Shown piece by piece: positions 16,797 through 25,374 of a DNA stretch of 52,513 nt. A model generated the notes under the pieces. It was not told the origin of the DNA. It worked only from the letters and a program-made list of their open reading frames with translations, and made no database searches. This DNA is from Mycobacterium asiaticum DSM 44297 (lineage in GTDB: Bacteria; Actinomycetota; Actinomycetes; Mycobacteriales; Mycobacteriaceae). The DNA lies in NCBI RefSeq assembly GCF_000613245.1, contig NZ_HG964939.1, forward strand, positions 259,846-312,358, given 5' to 3'. The position numbers were made by a program, and so were the translations under genes. Positions within the stretch are counted from its first letter, which is position 1. The number at the start of each line of letters is the position of its first letter.

Positions 16797-17588
16797 GTGA
16801 TCCTCGACAGGTTCCGTCTGGACGACAAGGTTGCCGTCATCACCGGCGCCGGCCGCGGCCTCGGCGCGGCCATCGCGCTGGCTTTTGCCGAAGCGGGCGC
16901 CGACGTGGTCATCGGGTCGCGCACCCAAGCCCAGTTGGACGAGGTTGCCGAGCAGGTACGGGCGGCTGGCCGGCGGGCCCATGTCGTGGCGGCAGACCTG
17001 GCTCACCCCGAGGAAACCGCGAAGCTGGCCGGCGCGGCCGTCGAGGCGTTCGGGAAACTGGACATCGTCGTGAACAACGTCGGTGGCAGCATGCCGAACA
17101 CGCTGCTGACCACGTCGACCAAAGACCTCAAGGACGCGTTCACCTTCAATGTCGGCACCGCCCACGCATTGACCGTCGCCGCGGTGCCGCTGATGCTCGA
17201 ACACTCCGGCGGTGGCAGCATTATCAACATCACGTCGGCGATCGGCCGGTTGGCCGGACGGGGCTTCGCTGCCTACGGCACGGCCAAAGCCGCGCTGTCG
17301 CACTACACCAGGCTCACGGCGCTGGACCTGTGCCCCCGCATCCGGGTCAACGCGATCGCCCCAGGCTCGATCCTGACCTCGGCGTTGGACGTGGTGGCCG
17401 GCAACGACGAACTGCGCGAGCCGATGGAGCGGGCGACACCGTTGCGCCGCCTCGGCGATCCGGCCGACATTGCCGCTGCCGCAGTCTATTTGGCTTCTCC
17501 GGCCGGAGGTTTCCTGACCGGCAAGACGTTGGAGGTCGACGGCGGGTTGACCTTCCCCAACTTGGAGATACCTGTTCCCGATCTGTGA
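16797..17588 (+). CDS. Short-chain dehydrogenase/reductase (Rv0927c-like)
   Basis: This is an NAD(P)-dependent oxidoreductase of the classical SDR family with 263 aa, the same length as M. tuberculosis Rv0927c. The cofactor motif is TGAGRGLG (residues ~16-23), followed by VVNNVGG. The catalytic Ser-Tyr-Lys set is in NITSAIG and YGTAKAAL. The C-terminal FLTGKTLEVDGG is typical of the family. The GTG at 16797 follows AGAGAGG and gives MILDRFRLDDKVAVITG. It is divergent from pstS3, as in M. tuberculosis. The KstR-like box upstream hints at a role in sterol or lipid degradation; the substrate is unknown. Confidence 0.93.
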   Translation: MILDRFRLDDKVAVITGAGRGLGAAIALAFAEAGADVVIGSRTQAQLDEVAEQVRAAGRRAHVVAADLAHPEETAKLAGAAVEAFGKLDIVVNNVGGSMPNTLLTTSTKDLKDAFTFNVGTAHALTVAAVPLMLEHSGGGSIINITSAIGRLAGRGFAAYGTAKAALSHYTRLTALDLCPRIRVNAIAPGSILTSALDVVAGNDELREPMERATPLRRLGDPADIAAAAVYLASPAGGFLTGKTLEVDGGLTFPNLEIPVPDL

Positions 17589-17746
17589 GGTAACTGCCTT
17601 TGGCCTGGAAGTGTGTGCGGTCGAGGGTATTTCGAGGTTGCATAGCTGGGGCGTGTCGGTTTCCGTGGGAATTCTGTCCGCTGGGCCATACCCGAGCGAG
17701 CGCGTCGGGGCGCAGACTGAAGCATCACCGGCGATAGGGGTACGTC

Positions 17747-18460
17747 ATGCCCAGACGAAGGGTGCTGATCACCGGCGCGTCCAAGGGGATCGGCCGCGCG
17801 GTGGCCGACCGGGTGGCCGCTAGCGGAAACGAACCGATCGGCCTGGCGCGAACCGCGCCTGCGGATTTTCCTGGGCCGAGCTACCCGGTCGACCTGGCCG
17901 ACCGGGCGGCCACGGCCGCGACGTTGCAGCAAGTGGTGGCCGACGGCACGGTCGACGCGGTGGTGAACAACGTCGGGTTCGCCCGGTTCGGCCGCATCGG
18001 CTCGATCGAGCTGGACGACCTCTTCTCGACCTATGACATGAACGTGCGCACCGCGGTGCAGGTGGTGCAAGCGGTGCTGCCGGGCATGACCGCGGCCGGA
18101 TGGGGCCGGATCGTCAATGTCAGCAGCCTGACAACGCGGGGCACCCGCGAGCGCACCCCCTACGCCGCGGCGAAGGCCGCGCTGGAAACCTGCACGCGCA
18201 TTTGGGCGGCCGAACTTGCGGCGAGCGGCATCACCGTAAACGCCGTCGCACCGGGCCCGATCGAGACGGAGATGTACCGCGAGCGCAGCCCGGTCGGGTC
18301 CGAGCGCGAGGCCCGCCTGCTAAGCGCCATCCCGATGGGCCGGGTCGGCTCTCCCGCGGAGATCGCGCACGTGATCTGCGCGTTGCTGGATGAAGACGCC
18401 GGATACCTGACGGGCCAGGTGCTGCGGGTGGACGGCGGCGGCAGCATCAGCGCCGGGTAG
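17747..18460 (+). CDS. Short-chain dehydrogenase/reductase
   Basis: This 237-aa classical SDR reads TGASKGIG near the N-terminus for NAD(P) binding. It has VVNNVGF, the catalytic Ser in NVSSL, Tyr and Lys in PYAAAKAAL, and a C-terminal YLTGQVLRVDGGG. The ATG at 17747 follows AGGGGTA. It is about half as similar to the upstream SDR as two orthologues would be, so it is a separate enzyme. The 158 bp between the two SDR genes hold no other feature I can name. Confidence 0.88.
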   Translation: MPRRRVLITGASKGIGRAVADRVAASGNEPIGLARTAPADFPGPSYPVDLADRAATAATLQQVVADGTVDAVVNNVGFARFGRIGSIELDDLFSTYDMNVRTAVQVVQAVLPGMTAAGWGRIVNVSSLTTRGTRERTPYAAAKAALETCTRIWAAELAASGITVNAVAPGPIETEMYRERSPVGSEREARLLSAIPMGRVGSPAEIAHVICALLDEDAGYLTGQVLRVDGGGSISAG

Positions 18461-18553
18461 GCGCGCGGCGGCCCGCAGCCGCGGCGGGGAACGTTTCGGA
18501 TACCCTCACTTTTTCATTCGGAATCGCTTCCTCGACTGCCGAAGGCTGGTGCA

Positions 18554-19780
18554 TTGGCGCAGGAAACCGCAACGTCGGACCGGGCGAGCTGGTACCTGCT
18601 GGGGCCCGCGTTCGTTGCCGCGATCGCCTACGTGGACCCGGGCAACGTCGCGGCCAACGTCAGCTCCGGCACCCAGTTCGGCTACCTGCTGCTGTGGGTC
18701 ATAGTCGCCGCCAACGTGATGGCCGGCCTGGTGCAATACCTCTCGGCGAAACTCGGATTGGTCACTGGACGGTCGCTTCCCGAGGCGATCGGCGAGCGCA
18801 TGGGGCGACCGGCCCGGCTCGGGTACTGGGCGCAAGCCGAAATCGTCGCGATGTCCACCGACGTCGCCGAAGTGATCGGCGGGGCGGTCGCGCTGCGCAT
18901 CCTGTTCGGCCTGCCGTTACCGGTCGGCGGGCTCATCACCGGCGTCATCTCGCTGCTGTTGTTGACCATCAAGGACCGTCGGGGGCAGCGCCTGTTCGAG
19001 ACGGTCATCACCGGATTGCTGCTGATCATCGCCGTCGGCTTCACCGCGAGCTTCTTCGTCGCGACACCCCCGGCCGGCGACGTGCTGAGCGGGCTGGTGC
19101 CGCGCTTCCAAGGCGCCGAGAGCGTGCTGCTGGCCGCGGCCATCCTGGGCGCCACCGTGATGCCCCACGCCGTGTATCTGCATTCCGGGCTGGCCCGCGA
19201 CCGGCACGGGCATCCCGCGCCCGGGCCGACCCGACGACGGTTACTGCGCATCACCCGCTGGGACGTCGGCGTGGCCATGGTGATCGCCGGGGGAGTCAAC
19301 GCCGCGATGCTGCTGGTCGCTGCCTACAACATGCGCGGTCACGGGGATGTCGGTTCCATCGAAGCCGCCTACGCGGCGGTCCGCGACACCATGGGCCCGA
19401 CGATCGCGGTGCTGTTCGCCGTCGGGTTGCTTGCGTCGGGGCTGGCGTCCTCATCGGTGGGGGCGTACGCCGGCGCCATGATCATGCAGGGGCTGTTGCA
19501 CTGGTCGGTGCCGATGCTGGTGCGCCGCCTGGTCACGCTGTGCCCGGCGATAACCCTGCTGTCACTGAACGTCGATCCCACCCGGACGCTGGTGCTCTCG
19601 CAGGTGGTGCTGTCGTTCGGAATCCCGTTCGCGGTGTTGCCGCTGATCCGACTGACGGGCAACCACGAACTCATGGGCGGCGACACCAACCACCGGGCCA
19701 CGACCATCGTTGGCTGGGTGGTCGCCGTGATGATTAGTCTGCTTAACGTGGCGCTGATCTACCTCACCGCGACGGGCTGA
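18554..19780 (+). CDS. mntH: Nramp-family divalent metal (Mn2+) transporter MntH
   Basis: This is a proton-coupled manganese/iron importer in the cell membrane. The 408-aa protein has about 11 hydrophobic helices and both metal-site motifs: AYVDPGNVAAN in helix 1 (DPGN) and GATVMPHAVYLHS in helix 6 (MPH). It is strongly colinear with M. tuberculosis MntH (Rv0924c, 428 aa), whose extra N-terminal residues lie before this TTG start. The start is chosen because the sequence upstream is not conserved, so the true start could be a little different. The next gene's ATG overlaps its TGA by one base, indicating co-translation. Confidence 0.93.
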   Translation: MAQETATSDRASWYLLGPAFVAAIAYVDPGNVAANVSSGTQFGYLLLWVIVAANVMAGLVQYLSAKLGLVTGRSLPEAIGERMGRPARLGYWAQAEIVAMSTDVAEVIGGAVALRILFGLPLPVGGLITGVISLLLLTIKDRRGQRLFETVITGLLLIIAVGFTASFFVATPPAGDVLSGLVPRFQGAESVLLAAAILGATVMPHAVYLHSGLARDRHGHPAPGPTRRRLLRITRWDVGVAMVIAGGVNAAMLLVAAYNMRGHGDVGSIEAAYAAVRDTMGPTIAVLFAVGLLASGLASSSVGAYAGAMIMQGLLHWSVPMLVRRLVTLCPAITLLSLNVDPTRTLVLSQVVLSFGIPFAVLPLIRLTGNHELMGGDTNHRATTIVGWVVAVMISLLNVALIYLTATG

Positions 19781-20853
19781 TGCCGGTCCGCCGGCACCCC
19801 TACTTCGCATACGGCTCCAACCTGTGTGTGAACCAGATGGCGAGACGCTGCCCGGACGCCATCGACCCGCGACCGGCGGTGCTGTGCGATCACGGCTGGC
19901 TGATCAACCAGCGCGGCGTGGCCACCGTCGAGCCGTCCGCGGGCAATGAGGTGCACGGTGTGGTGTGGCAACTCTCCGATCACGACCTGACCGTCCTGGA
20001 CAGCGCCGAAGGAGTGCCGGTGCGATACCGGCGCGATGAGCTGACCGTGCACACTCACACCGGTCCGGAACCGGCGTGGGTGTACATCGACCATCGGGTG
20101 ACGCCCGGCCCGCCCCGGCCCGGTTACCTCTCGCGGATCATCGACGGCGCCACCCACCACGGTCTGCCGCAACGCTGGATCGACTTTCTGCACCGCTGGG
20201 ACCCTGCCCGGTGGCCGCAACCCATGTCGCCCAATGGCACTGGGCCGCAGTCCCTTTCGGAGTTACTCAGAGAACCGGGGATAGTCGAGGTGAGCCGGCT
20301 GCGATCCCGCTTCGGGTTCCTGGCCATTCATGGCGGCGGACTGGAACAGATGACCGACGTCATCGCCGAGCGGGCCGCCGACGCCGTCGACGCCTCGGTG
20401 TATGTGCTACGTCACCCCGACCAATACACCAACCATCTGCCGTCGTCGCGATTCGATCCGGCCGAATCCGCGCGGTTGGCCGAGTTCCTCGAACACGTCG
20501 ACGTGGCGGTGTCGCTGCATGGCTACGGCCGGATCGGACGCGAGACACAACTGCTGGCCGGCGGGCGAAATCGCGATCTGGCCGCGCACGTGGCCGCCCA
20601 TGTTCGCCTGCCCGGGTACCAAGTTGTCACCGATCTCGACGTGATACCCGGGAAACTGCGCGGCCTGCATCCGGACAACCCGGTCAACAGGGTGCGCGGC
20701 GGCGGGACCCAGCTCGAGCTTCCGGTCCGGGTCCGCGGCCTGAGCCCGCGCAGTCCCCTGCCGGGTGCGGATGGTTTGTCACCGGTCACTGCCGGATTGA
20801 TCAAAGGTTTGGCGGCCGCGGCGCGGTCGTGGCAGATTTCTTCCCATCGTTGA
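19780..20853 (+). CDS. Fusion of gamma-glutamylcyclotransferase-like and poly-gamma-glutamate hydrolase-like domains (Rv0923c-like)
   Basis: Residues ~1-135 form a gamma-glutamylcyclotransferase-like domain beginning FAYGSNL, the substrate-binding loop of that fold. Residues ~165-357 resemble the zinc-dependent poly-gamma-glutamate hydrolase family (DUF867): AIHGGGLEQMTDVIA carries the His/Glu metal site. HGYGR, DLAAHVAAHV, NPVNRVRGGGTQLELP and an RGLSPRSPL tail follow. Both domains act on gamma-glutamyl bonds, so the fusion probably degrades a gamma-glutamyl polymer or conjugate. The length matches the conserved hypothetical Rv0923c (353 aa as remembered). The ATG overlaps the mntH stop by one base; a link to manganese is not evident beyond the operon. 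Confidence 0.8.
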   Translation: MPVRRHPYFAYGSNLCVNQMARRCPDAIDPRPAVLCDHGWLINQRGVATVEPSAGNEVHGVVWQLSDHDLTVLDSAEGVPVRYRRDELTVHTHTGPEPAWVYIDHRVTPGPPRPGYLSRIIDGATHHGLPQRWIDFLHRWDPARWPQPMSPNGTGPQSLSELLREPGIVEVSRLRSRFGFLAIHGGGLEQMTDVIAERAADAVDASVYVLRHPDQYTNHLPSSRFDPAESARLAEFLEHVDVAVSLHGYGRIGRETQLLAGGRNRDLAAHVAAHVRLPGYQVVTDLDVIPGKLRGLHPDNPVNRVRGGGTQLELPVRVRGLSPRSPLPGADGLSPVTAGLIKGLAAAARSWQISSHR

Positions 20854-20865
20854 ATGGAGTGGTTG

Positions 20866-21684
20866 GTGGCCAAGGATTTTCGCTTCGGCGTGAGCATTCG
20901 CTACTTCAAGTCCCGCGAGGCTTTGGTGGATACGGCGAGGCGGGCGGAGGATCTCGGCTTCGACATCCTCTGTGTGCCAGACCATCTCGGTGCGGCGGCA
21001 CCGTTTCCGACGCTGACGGCGGCCGCGATGGTCACCGAGCGGATCCGGCTGAGCATGTACGTGCTCAACGCCGCGTTTTACAAGCCGGCGCTGTTGAGCC
21101 GGGACATCGGGGCCCTCGACCTACTCAGCGACGAGCGGCTGGAGGTTGGCCTCGGAACCGGTTACGTGCGTGAGGAATTCGAGGCCGCCGAGCTGCCCTA
21201 TCCCAGCGCGGGAGCCCGGGTCGACTATCTGGAACACATGACCGGCTACCTCAAAGAGCACCACCCCCGAGTGCCGATCATGGTGGCCGGCAGCGGTGAC
21301 CGGGTGATGACCCTGGCCGCGCGACACGCCGACATCGTCGCCCTGACCGGAGCCCGCGTGCGAGACGTGGACGACCCGCTCGCCGAGCGCATCGACTTCG
21401 TTCGCGCCGCCGCCGGCGACCGGTTCGAAACGCTCGAGTTGAACCTGGTGATCACCGCGGTGCCGCGCGAGGGTGAGACGGTCCCCAACCTCTCGCTGAC
21501 CCGCCGTAACGCGCCGGACTTGTCCGACGAACAGCTGCTGGCCATGCATTCGGTGCTCAGCGGTTCCCCGCGCGAGATGGCCGAGAAGCTGTCGAGCCAC
21601 CGGGAGAAATACGGGATCACGCACTTCACCGTGCAGGACAACCACATCGACAACTTCGCCAAAGTGATGGCGGAACTGCGCTGA
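20866..21684 (+). CDS. LLM-class F420-dependent oxidoreductase (TIGR03621-like)
   Basis: This is a luciferase-like (beta/alpha)8 barrel flavin/F420-dependent oxidoreductase of about 272 aa. Recognisable pieces are FRFGVSIRYF at the N-terminus, AEDLGFDILCVPDHLG, ALDLLSDERLEVGLGTGYVREEF and PIMVAGSGDRVM. GTG at 20866 is preferred because GGAG lies six bases upstream. An ATG at 20854 directly after the preceding stop would add four residues but has no ribosome site. It ends 39 bp before the tRNA-Arg gene. The substrate is unknown. Confidence 0.88.
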   Translation: MAKDFRFGVSIRYFKSREALVDTARRAEDLGFDILCVPDHLGAAAPFPTLTAAAMVTERIRLSMYVLNAAFYKPALLSRDIGALDLLSDERLEVGLGTGYVREEFEAAELPYPSAGARVDYLEHMTGYLKEHHPRVPIMVAGSGDRVMTLAARHADIVALTGARVRDVDDPLAERIDFVRAAAGDRFETLELNLVITAVPREGETVPNLSLTRRNAPDLSDEQLLAMHSVLSGSPREMAEKLSSHREKYGITHFTVQDNHIDNFAKVMAELR

Positions 21685-21723
21685 AGCTTGGTTTTTGCGG
21701 CGACCGGTAAGCTCAGCGGGTCC

Positions 21724-21796
21724 GCCCTCGTAGCTCAGGGGATAGAGCACGGCTCTCCTAAAGCCGGTGTCGCAGGTTCGAATCCTGCCGGGGGCA
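21724..21796 (+). tRNA. tRNA-Arg (anticodon CCT)
   Basis: The 73-base sequence folds as a tRNA. The acceptor stem is GCCCTCG/CGGGGGC and the D arm GCTCAGGGGATAGAGC. The anticodon stem CGGCT/AGCCG carries loop CTCCTAA with CCT at positions 34-36. The T arm is GCAGGTTCGAATCCTGC. The discriminator base is A and CCA is not encoded. Its 3' part is the attL of the island that follows. Confidence 0.95.
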
Positions 21797-21797
21797 C
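21777..21797 (+). repeat. attL (tRNA-Arg 3' end)
   Basis: The 21 bases cover the T-loop 3' part, T stem and acceptor stem of tRNA-Arg plus one base, and recur exactly at 26666-26686. Integration restored the tRNA 3' end at this side. The 213 bp from here to the ATPase gene contain no gene; they hold the -10 element annotated at 21997. Confidence 0.9.
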
Positions 21798-21996
21798 AGG
21801 TTCCTTGCCTGGTCAGAGCATGTTTTTGCGGTCGGGCAATCCCGAAATGCATTCTCCGTGCGTCTTTGCTGCCGCAGGTCAGACCGGAGCTGAAGCCCTG
21901 ACAGGATTCCTGATGAGCCAGGCTAGTTCGGGCCATTGGCAGTCAGACGAACCGTAAAGTACCGGCTGCACGTCTTACGCCGGATGTCGTCGTCTG

Positions 21997-22002
21997 TACG
22001 AT
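21997..22002 (+). promoter_or_regulatory. Candidate -10 element for a leaderless ptuA transcript
   Basis: TACGAT fits TANNNT and ends eight bases before the ATG at 22011. That spacing puts the transcription start at or next to the A of the ATG. Leaderless mRNAs are common in mycobacteria, and no Shine-Dalgarno is visible, so the two observations agree. Confidence 0.5.
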
Positions 22003-22010
22003 GCCAAGCT

Positions 22011-23396
22011 ATGGGAGCAGGCCGCCCGCCGACGCCGCCTAAAGTCGATGGATTTCAGCGGCTGACGCTGTACGGGTTCAGGCAGTTCGGATTTGTCGAA
22101 ATCGACTTGTCAACTCGACTCACGGTAATCACTGGGGCCAATGGCGCAGGAAAGACTACGCTGCTAAATATCCTCGGTCGCCACTTTAATTGGTACACAA
22201 ACTTCCTTGCCAGTCCCGCTACGCTGAAACTTGAGTCAGGACACGAATTTCGTACGCTTGACGTTCATCCCGTCGACCTAATGCGTATTGTGGAAATCCT
22301 GGCGCGGGATGACAAGCTAGATGACAGCTACATCCGCATGCTCGAAAGCATTCTCCACGATCGGGTGGTTATGCCCGAACACGAACGAAGTGTCCCGCAA
22401 GCTAAGATTGGCCATCTGACATATAGAGATGGAAGTCATGCTGTTATCCAGGCGCCGTTGCTTAGTCAAGGAATGCAATACGCGATAAACCTCGAAGACG
22501 AAAAGACTGTCGACGGTCTGTACCTTTCATCTCACCGTAGTTTAAGCGCATATCAACAATTAACTACTATACCGGCGAGATTCGCACGTGCCGAACAGAT
22601 TTTGGACGAATATATTGGTGAATTACGGCAGGCAATGTTCCCGAACCGTGGTGCACAAACGATCAGGCCAGTCATGCTTCGAATGAAAGAGGCGCTAATC
22701 GCGGCGGCATTGTACGGCGAAGGTAATTCGGCCGTTACTTCAGACGAGGACGCTCATCACGTGTGGACGGGATTTCAAGAAGTCCTGCGTATCATCCTTC
22801 CGGACTCTCTCGGCTTCCAAAGATTGGTCGCAGAGCCTCCCGAAGTTATTCTCGAGACGCTGACGGGGCGTTTTGCCATAGACGCGATATCGGGCGGTAT
22901 GAACGCGTTATTCGAGCTGGCTTGGCAAATCCACTTACGCTCCTCCATATCACCGACATTCACCGTTTGCTTCGATGAACCAGAGAACCACCTACATCCC
23001 TCTTTGCAGCGGACACTGATTCCAGGCTTGCTAGAGGCATTTCCCGGCGTCAACTTTATCGTCGCGACCCATAGTCCGTTCATCGTCACCGCTGCACCGG
23101 ATGCACGCGTATATGTACTTAGGTACAACGAAGAAAATCGAGTCGATTCCATCGTATTGGATTTCGCTAATAAGGCTCGGTCTGCGGAGAGAACACTGAC
23201 AGATGTGCTGGGCTTGACCACTACGAGGCCAGTGTGGGCTGAGCAGCGATTTGATTTGATTATGTCCAAATATATCGATAAGCCCGTAACAGGCGATTCG
23301 GTTCGTGCCTTGAAGGACGAATTGGAAGATAACGGCCTTATCGACGAACTTCCCATTGCTCTCGAGCACTATCTGGACGCAGGCGAATCTGCCTAG
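22011..23396 (+). CDS. ptuA: Septu-like anti-phage ATPase (PtuA-like, SMC/OLD-type AAA)
   Basis: This 461-aa ABC/SMC-type ATPase has Walker A GANGAGKT (residues 42-49) and the signature-like SGG (294-296). Walker B is CFDEPENHLHP (D322, E323) and the H-loop is VATHSPF (H354). It is followed with one-base overlap by an HNH nuclease, the arrangement that defines Septu systems, in which PtuA binds ATP/DNA and controls PtuB. No TOPRIM domain is seen, which separates it from OLD nucleases. ATG 22011 is chosen over an in-frame ATG at 21984 because of the TACGAT -10 eight bases upstream. Codon use is AT-richer than the core genes. The defence role is inferred from family and context. Confidence 0.82.
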   Translation: MGAGRPPTPPKVDGFQRLTLYGFRQFGFVEIDLSTRLTVITGANGAGKTTLLNILGRHFNWYTNFLASPATLKLESGHEFRTLDVHPVDLMRIVEILARDDKLDDSYIRMLESILHDRVVMPEHERSVPQAKIGHLTYRDGSHAVIQAPLLSQGMQYAINLEDEKTVDGLYLSSHRSLSAYQQLTTIPARFARAEQILDEYIGELRQAMFPNRGAQTIRPVMLRMKEALIAAALYGEGNSAVTSDEDAHHVWTGFQEVLRIILPDSLGFQRLVAEPPEVILETLTGRFAIDAISGGMNALFELAWQIHLRSSISPTFTVCFDEPENHLHPSLQRTLIPGLLEAFPGVNFIVATHSPFIVTAAPDARVYVLRYNEENRVDSIVLDFANKARSAERTLTDVLGLTTTRPVWAEQRFDLIMSKYIDKPVTGDSVRALKDELEDNGLIDELPIALEHYLDAGESA

Positions 23397-24043
23397 TGCG
23401 CCAACTAGCGAAGGCTCCGAAGCCACCGATCCTTGTTGAGAAAGAAGCTCCGTGGACCAACGAATATGTGGCATTGCGGGCAGCGGGTGAGAAAAATCTG
23501 CCGACTAGATGGCGCCATCCGCAGATCAAAGCGACATTGGCGTATGAAACATCCGGCCGCTGCGCCTATTGCGATTCAACTATGGCGATTGTTAACTATC
23601 CACATGTCGAGCACATATGGCCGAAGTCCGACTTTCCACATTTGGTGGTTGCATGGAGCAACCTGACCTTAATCTGCGAGATTTGCAATAATACGAAGCT
23701 TGACTTCTATTCTTTAGCGTCTCCGCTTTTAAATCCTTACGAAGACGATCCAGATGATCACCTAATTTATCTAGGACACTTGATTATGCCAGCCCCTGGT
23801 TCTGATCGCGGATTGCTCACAGTTAAATATCTCGGATTGTCGCGACAACCCTTGGCCGATCAAAGGTATAATCGCATAAAAGCAGTATTGTCACTCGTTG
23901 ACAGTTGGAAGCGAGCATCAGGTACCGCAGTCAAAGATGCGCTGTTTGCGATGATCGTTGAGGATGCGAGTAATGGTCCGTACCAGAAGACTGTCTTAGC
24001 AACCCTTCGTCAATGTGGCATCGATCTCGATTTGAATGGTTGA
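23396..24043 (+). CDS. ptuB: Septu-like HNH endonuclease (PtuB-like)
   Basis: This 215-aa protein carries a zinc-ribbon HNH fold. C56-A-Y-C59 and C94-E-I-C97 would hold zinc; H73 in VEHIWPKS, N89 in WSNL and N98 in CNNTK are the HNH residues. This pattern matches the TIGR02646/PtuB nucleases of Septu systems and retron Ec78, which cut DNA or tRNA during infection. The GTG start shares one base with the ptuA stop (TAGTG), so the two are translated as a unit, as expected for a complex. No key residue appears missing. The next gene follows after 128 bp with its own possible promoter. Confidence 0.82.
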   Translation: MRQLAKAPKPPILVEKEAPWTNEYVALRAAGEKNLPTRWRHPQIKATLAYETSGRCAYCDSTMAIVNYPHVEHIWPKSDFPHLVVAWSNLTLICEICNNTKLDFYSLASPLLNPYEDDPDDHLIYLGHLIMPAPGSDRGLLTVKYLGLSRQPLADQRYNRIKAVLSLVDSWKRASGTAVKDALFAMIVEDASNGPYQKTVLATLRQCGIDLDLNG

Positions 24044-24156
24044 TCCACTGCCAATTCAGCAGGCGGGTTCGGACCTTTGTGCAGCGGCTCCGACCAAGCA
24101 TAACCTGGACCTGGTATCAGCTATGCGTCGCGTCGCCGAAAGAGGCCTCGCGGGCA

Positions 24157-24162
24157 TAGGGT
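24157..24162 (+). promoter_or_regulatory. Candidate -10 element before the EndoIII-like gene
   Basis: TAGGGT fits TANNNT and ends nine bases before the ATG at 24172, again compatible with a leaderless start as for ptuA. No ribosome site is visible. The 128-bp gap after ptuB holds nothing else I can identify. Confidence 0.35.
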
Positions 24163-24171
24163 CCTAAATTC

Positions 24172-24983
24172 ATGACGGATGGAGACGTGACACCTGAGCG
24201 AACAGAGGCGATATGCGCCGTACTAGTCGATGCGGGCCGCAGAATGCTAGATGCGCCGCGCCGCGGTGGGGTTCGATTCACGGGTGATTTAGAAGCGGAC
24301 GCAATGTTAATTGATCTCACCTGCTCACCCCACACTCTTGTCTTTGCTTGCCTGGTTGCTCGTCGAGTGCCGGCTGAGCTGGCATGGAAGATTCCGTTAC
24401 GCATCAGGGAACGCGTGAGCACGTTCGAGCTACACGAGCTTGCACAGTTCAGCGACGACGACTGGGTACGCGTGCTTCGGCAACCTCGGCCAGTGCATAG
24501 ATTCCCTGACGTCATAGGCGTCGTCCTTACCGTGCAACGACTCGGATCATTCAGCACTACGGCGCTGATGCAGCACGTATATGGGGGGACGCCCCGCCGA
24601 GCGCCCGGCTTGTCCGGCGATTCCTTGAATTCCATGGCGCAGGTCCGAAGATTGCCACGATGGCGACAAACATCTTGGTACGGGATTTTCGAGTGCACGT
24701 CGCGGATACGCGTTACATCGACATCTCCGCAGACGTGCAGGTCGTTCGTGTGATGTCTCGCCTTGGCTTGGTAGGCCAAGGCGGCGGAGCAAGCGAGGCA
24801 ATATATGCGGCTCGTGAGCTTAACCCTGACTTTCCCGGCATCTTTGACCTTCCTCTTTGGAAGGTGGGCCGAACAATCTGCCGTCCCCGTGCGCCTCGGT
24901 GCGACCAGTGTTTTCTGCAGACCTACTGCCCTTCTTCCGCAATAACAAACCCCGACTATGCCCGGGAACGAGCCGCAACATGA
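24172..24983 (+). pseudogene. Endonuclease III-like HhH-GPD iron-sulfur protein, frameshifted in a G tract
   Basis: Two frames join into one protein of about 270 aa. The first (from ATG 24172) runs to the six-G tract at 24583-24588. From there the second frame reads DAPPSARLVRRFLEFHGAGPKIATMATNILVRDF. One extra G would restore ...HVYGG-DAPPSA... exactly. The second half contains the helix-hairpin-helix FHGAGPKIA with the lysine used by bifunctional glycosylases. It also has IDISADVQVVRV with the following Asp region and a C-terminal C-x6-C-x2-C-x5-C [4Fe-4S] motif (CRPRAPRCDQCFLQTYC). Its TGA overlaps the ATG of the 85-aa gene. It could be decayed, phase-variable, or misread at the homopolymer. 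The family assignment is good; a role in defence is inference. Confidence 0.75.
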
Positions 24984-25237
24984 CCGCATCCGAGTTACTC
25001 ACCTCGATTGCTCTCAGTCGCGGATGGCAAGCAGTCGAGCAGTCTGAGCGCACCGGATACCTTGGCGCTGTCGATGAGTGGCAGCGTGATGGTGTCGCTG
25101 TCCGCGTCTTCTACACCAGCAGAGGTGGTGTCCGCACCGGATGGATCCGGGAGGGCAACCGCGACTGGACCCGCGTCAACGGCCAGGACAAACTCGCGAA
25201 AATCGAACGCTATCTCAAAACCGGTTACCTGTCGTAA
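24980..25237 (+). CDS. Hypothetical 85-aa protein coupled to the EndoIII-like gene
   Basis: The ATG overlaps the TGA of the EndoIII-like gene (ATGA at 24980-24983), so it is translationally coupled to it. The 85 residues (MTASELLTSIALSRGW ... KIERYLKTGYLS) form a soluble alpha/beta protein with many charged and aromatic residues. It has no membrane segment and no motif I recognise. It could be a nucleic-acid-binding partner of the upstream enzyme. It is the last plus-strand gene of the island; the following 137 bp hold no gene. Confidence 0.6.
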   Translation: MTASELLTSIALSRGWQAVEQSERTGYLGAVDEWQRDGVAVRVFYTSRGGVRTGWIREGNRDWTRVNGQDKLAKIERYLKTGYLS

Positions 25238-25374
25238 GTAAAAAGGATTGGTGAGGGCTGCGCTGAGTATCCGCTGGCGTAATTATGATGGCAGCCCGTG
25301 ACGATGAATATCGGAACGAATCACGAGTCGGTTGTGCTGGACGCCGTTTGACGCTGACCGGCACGGCGGGCTGC

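Noticed and set aside
18461..18553. Riboswitch (Mn2+, yybP-ykoY type) before mntH
   Set aside because: The 93-bp gap is short, and I could not see the conserved paired elements of that riboswitch.
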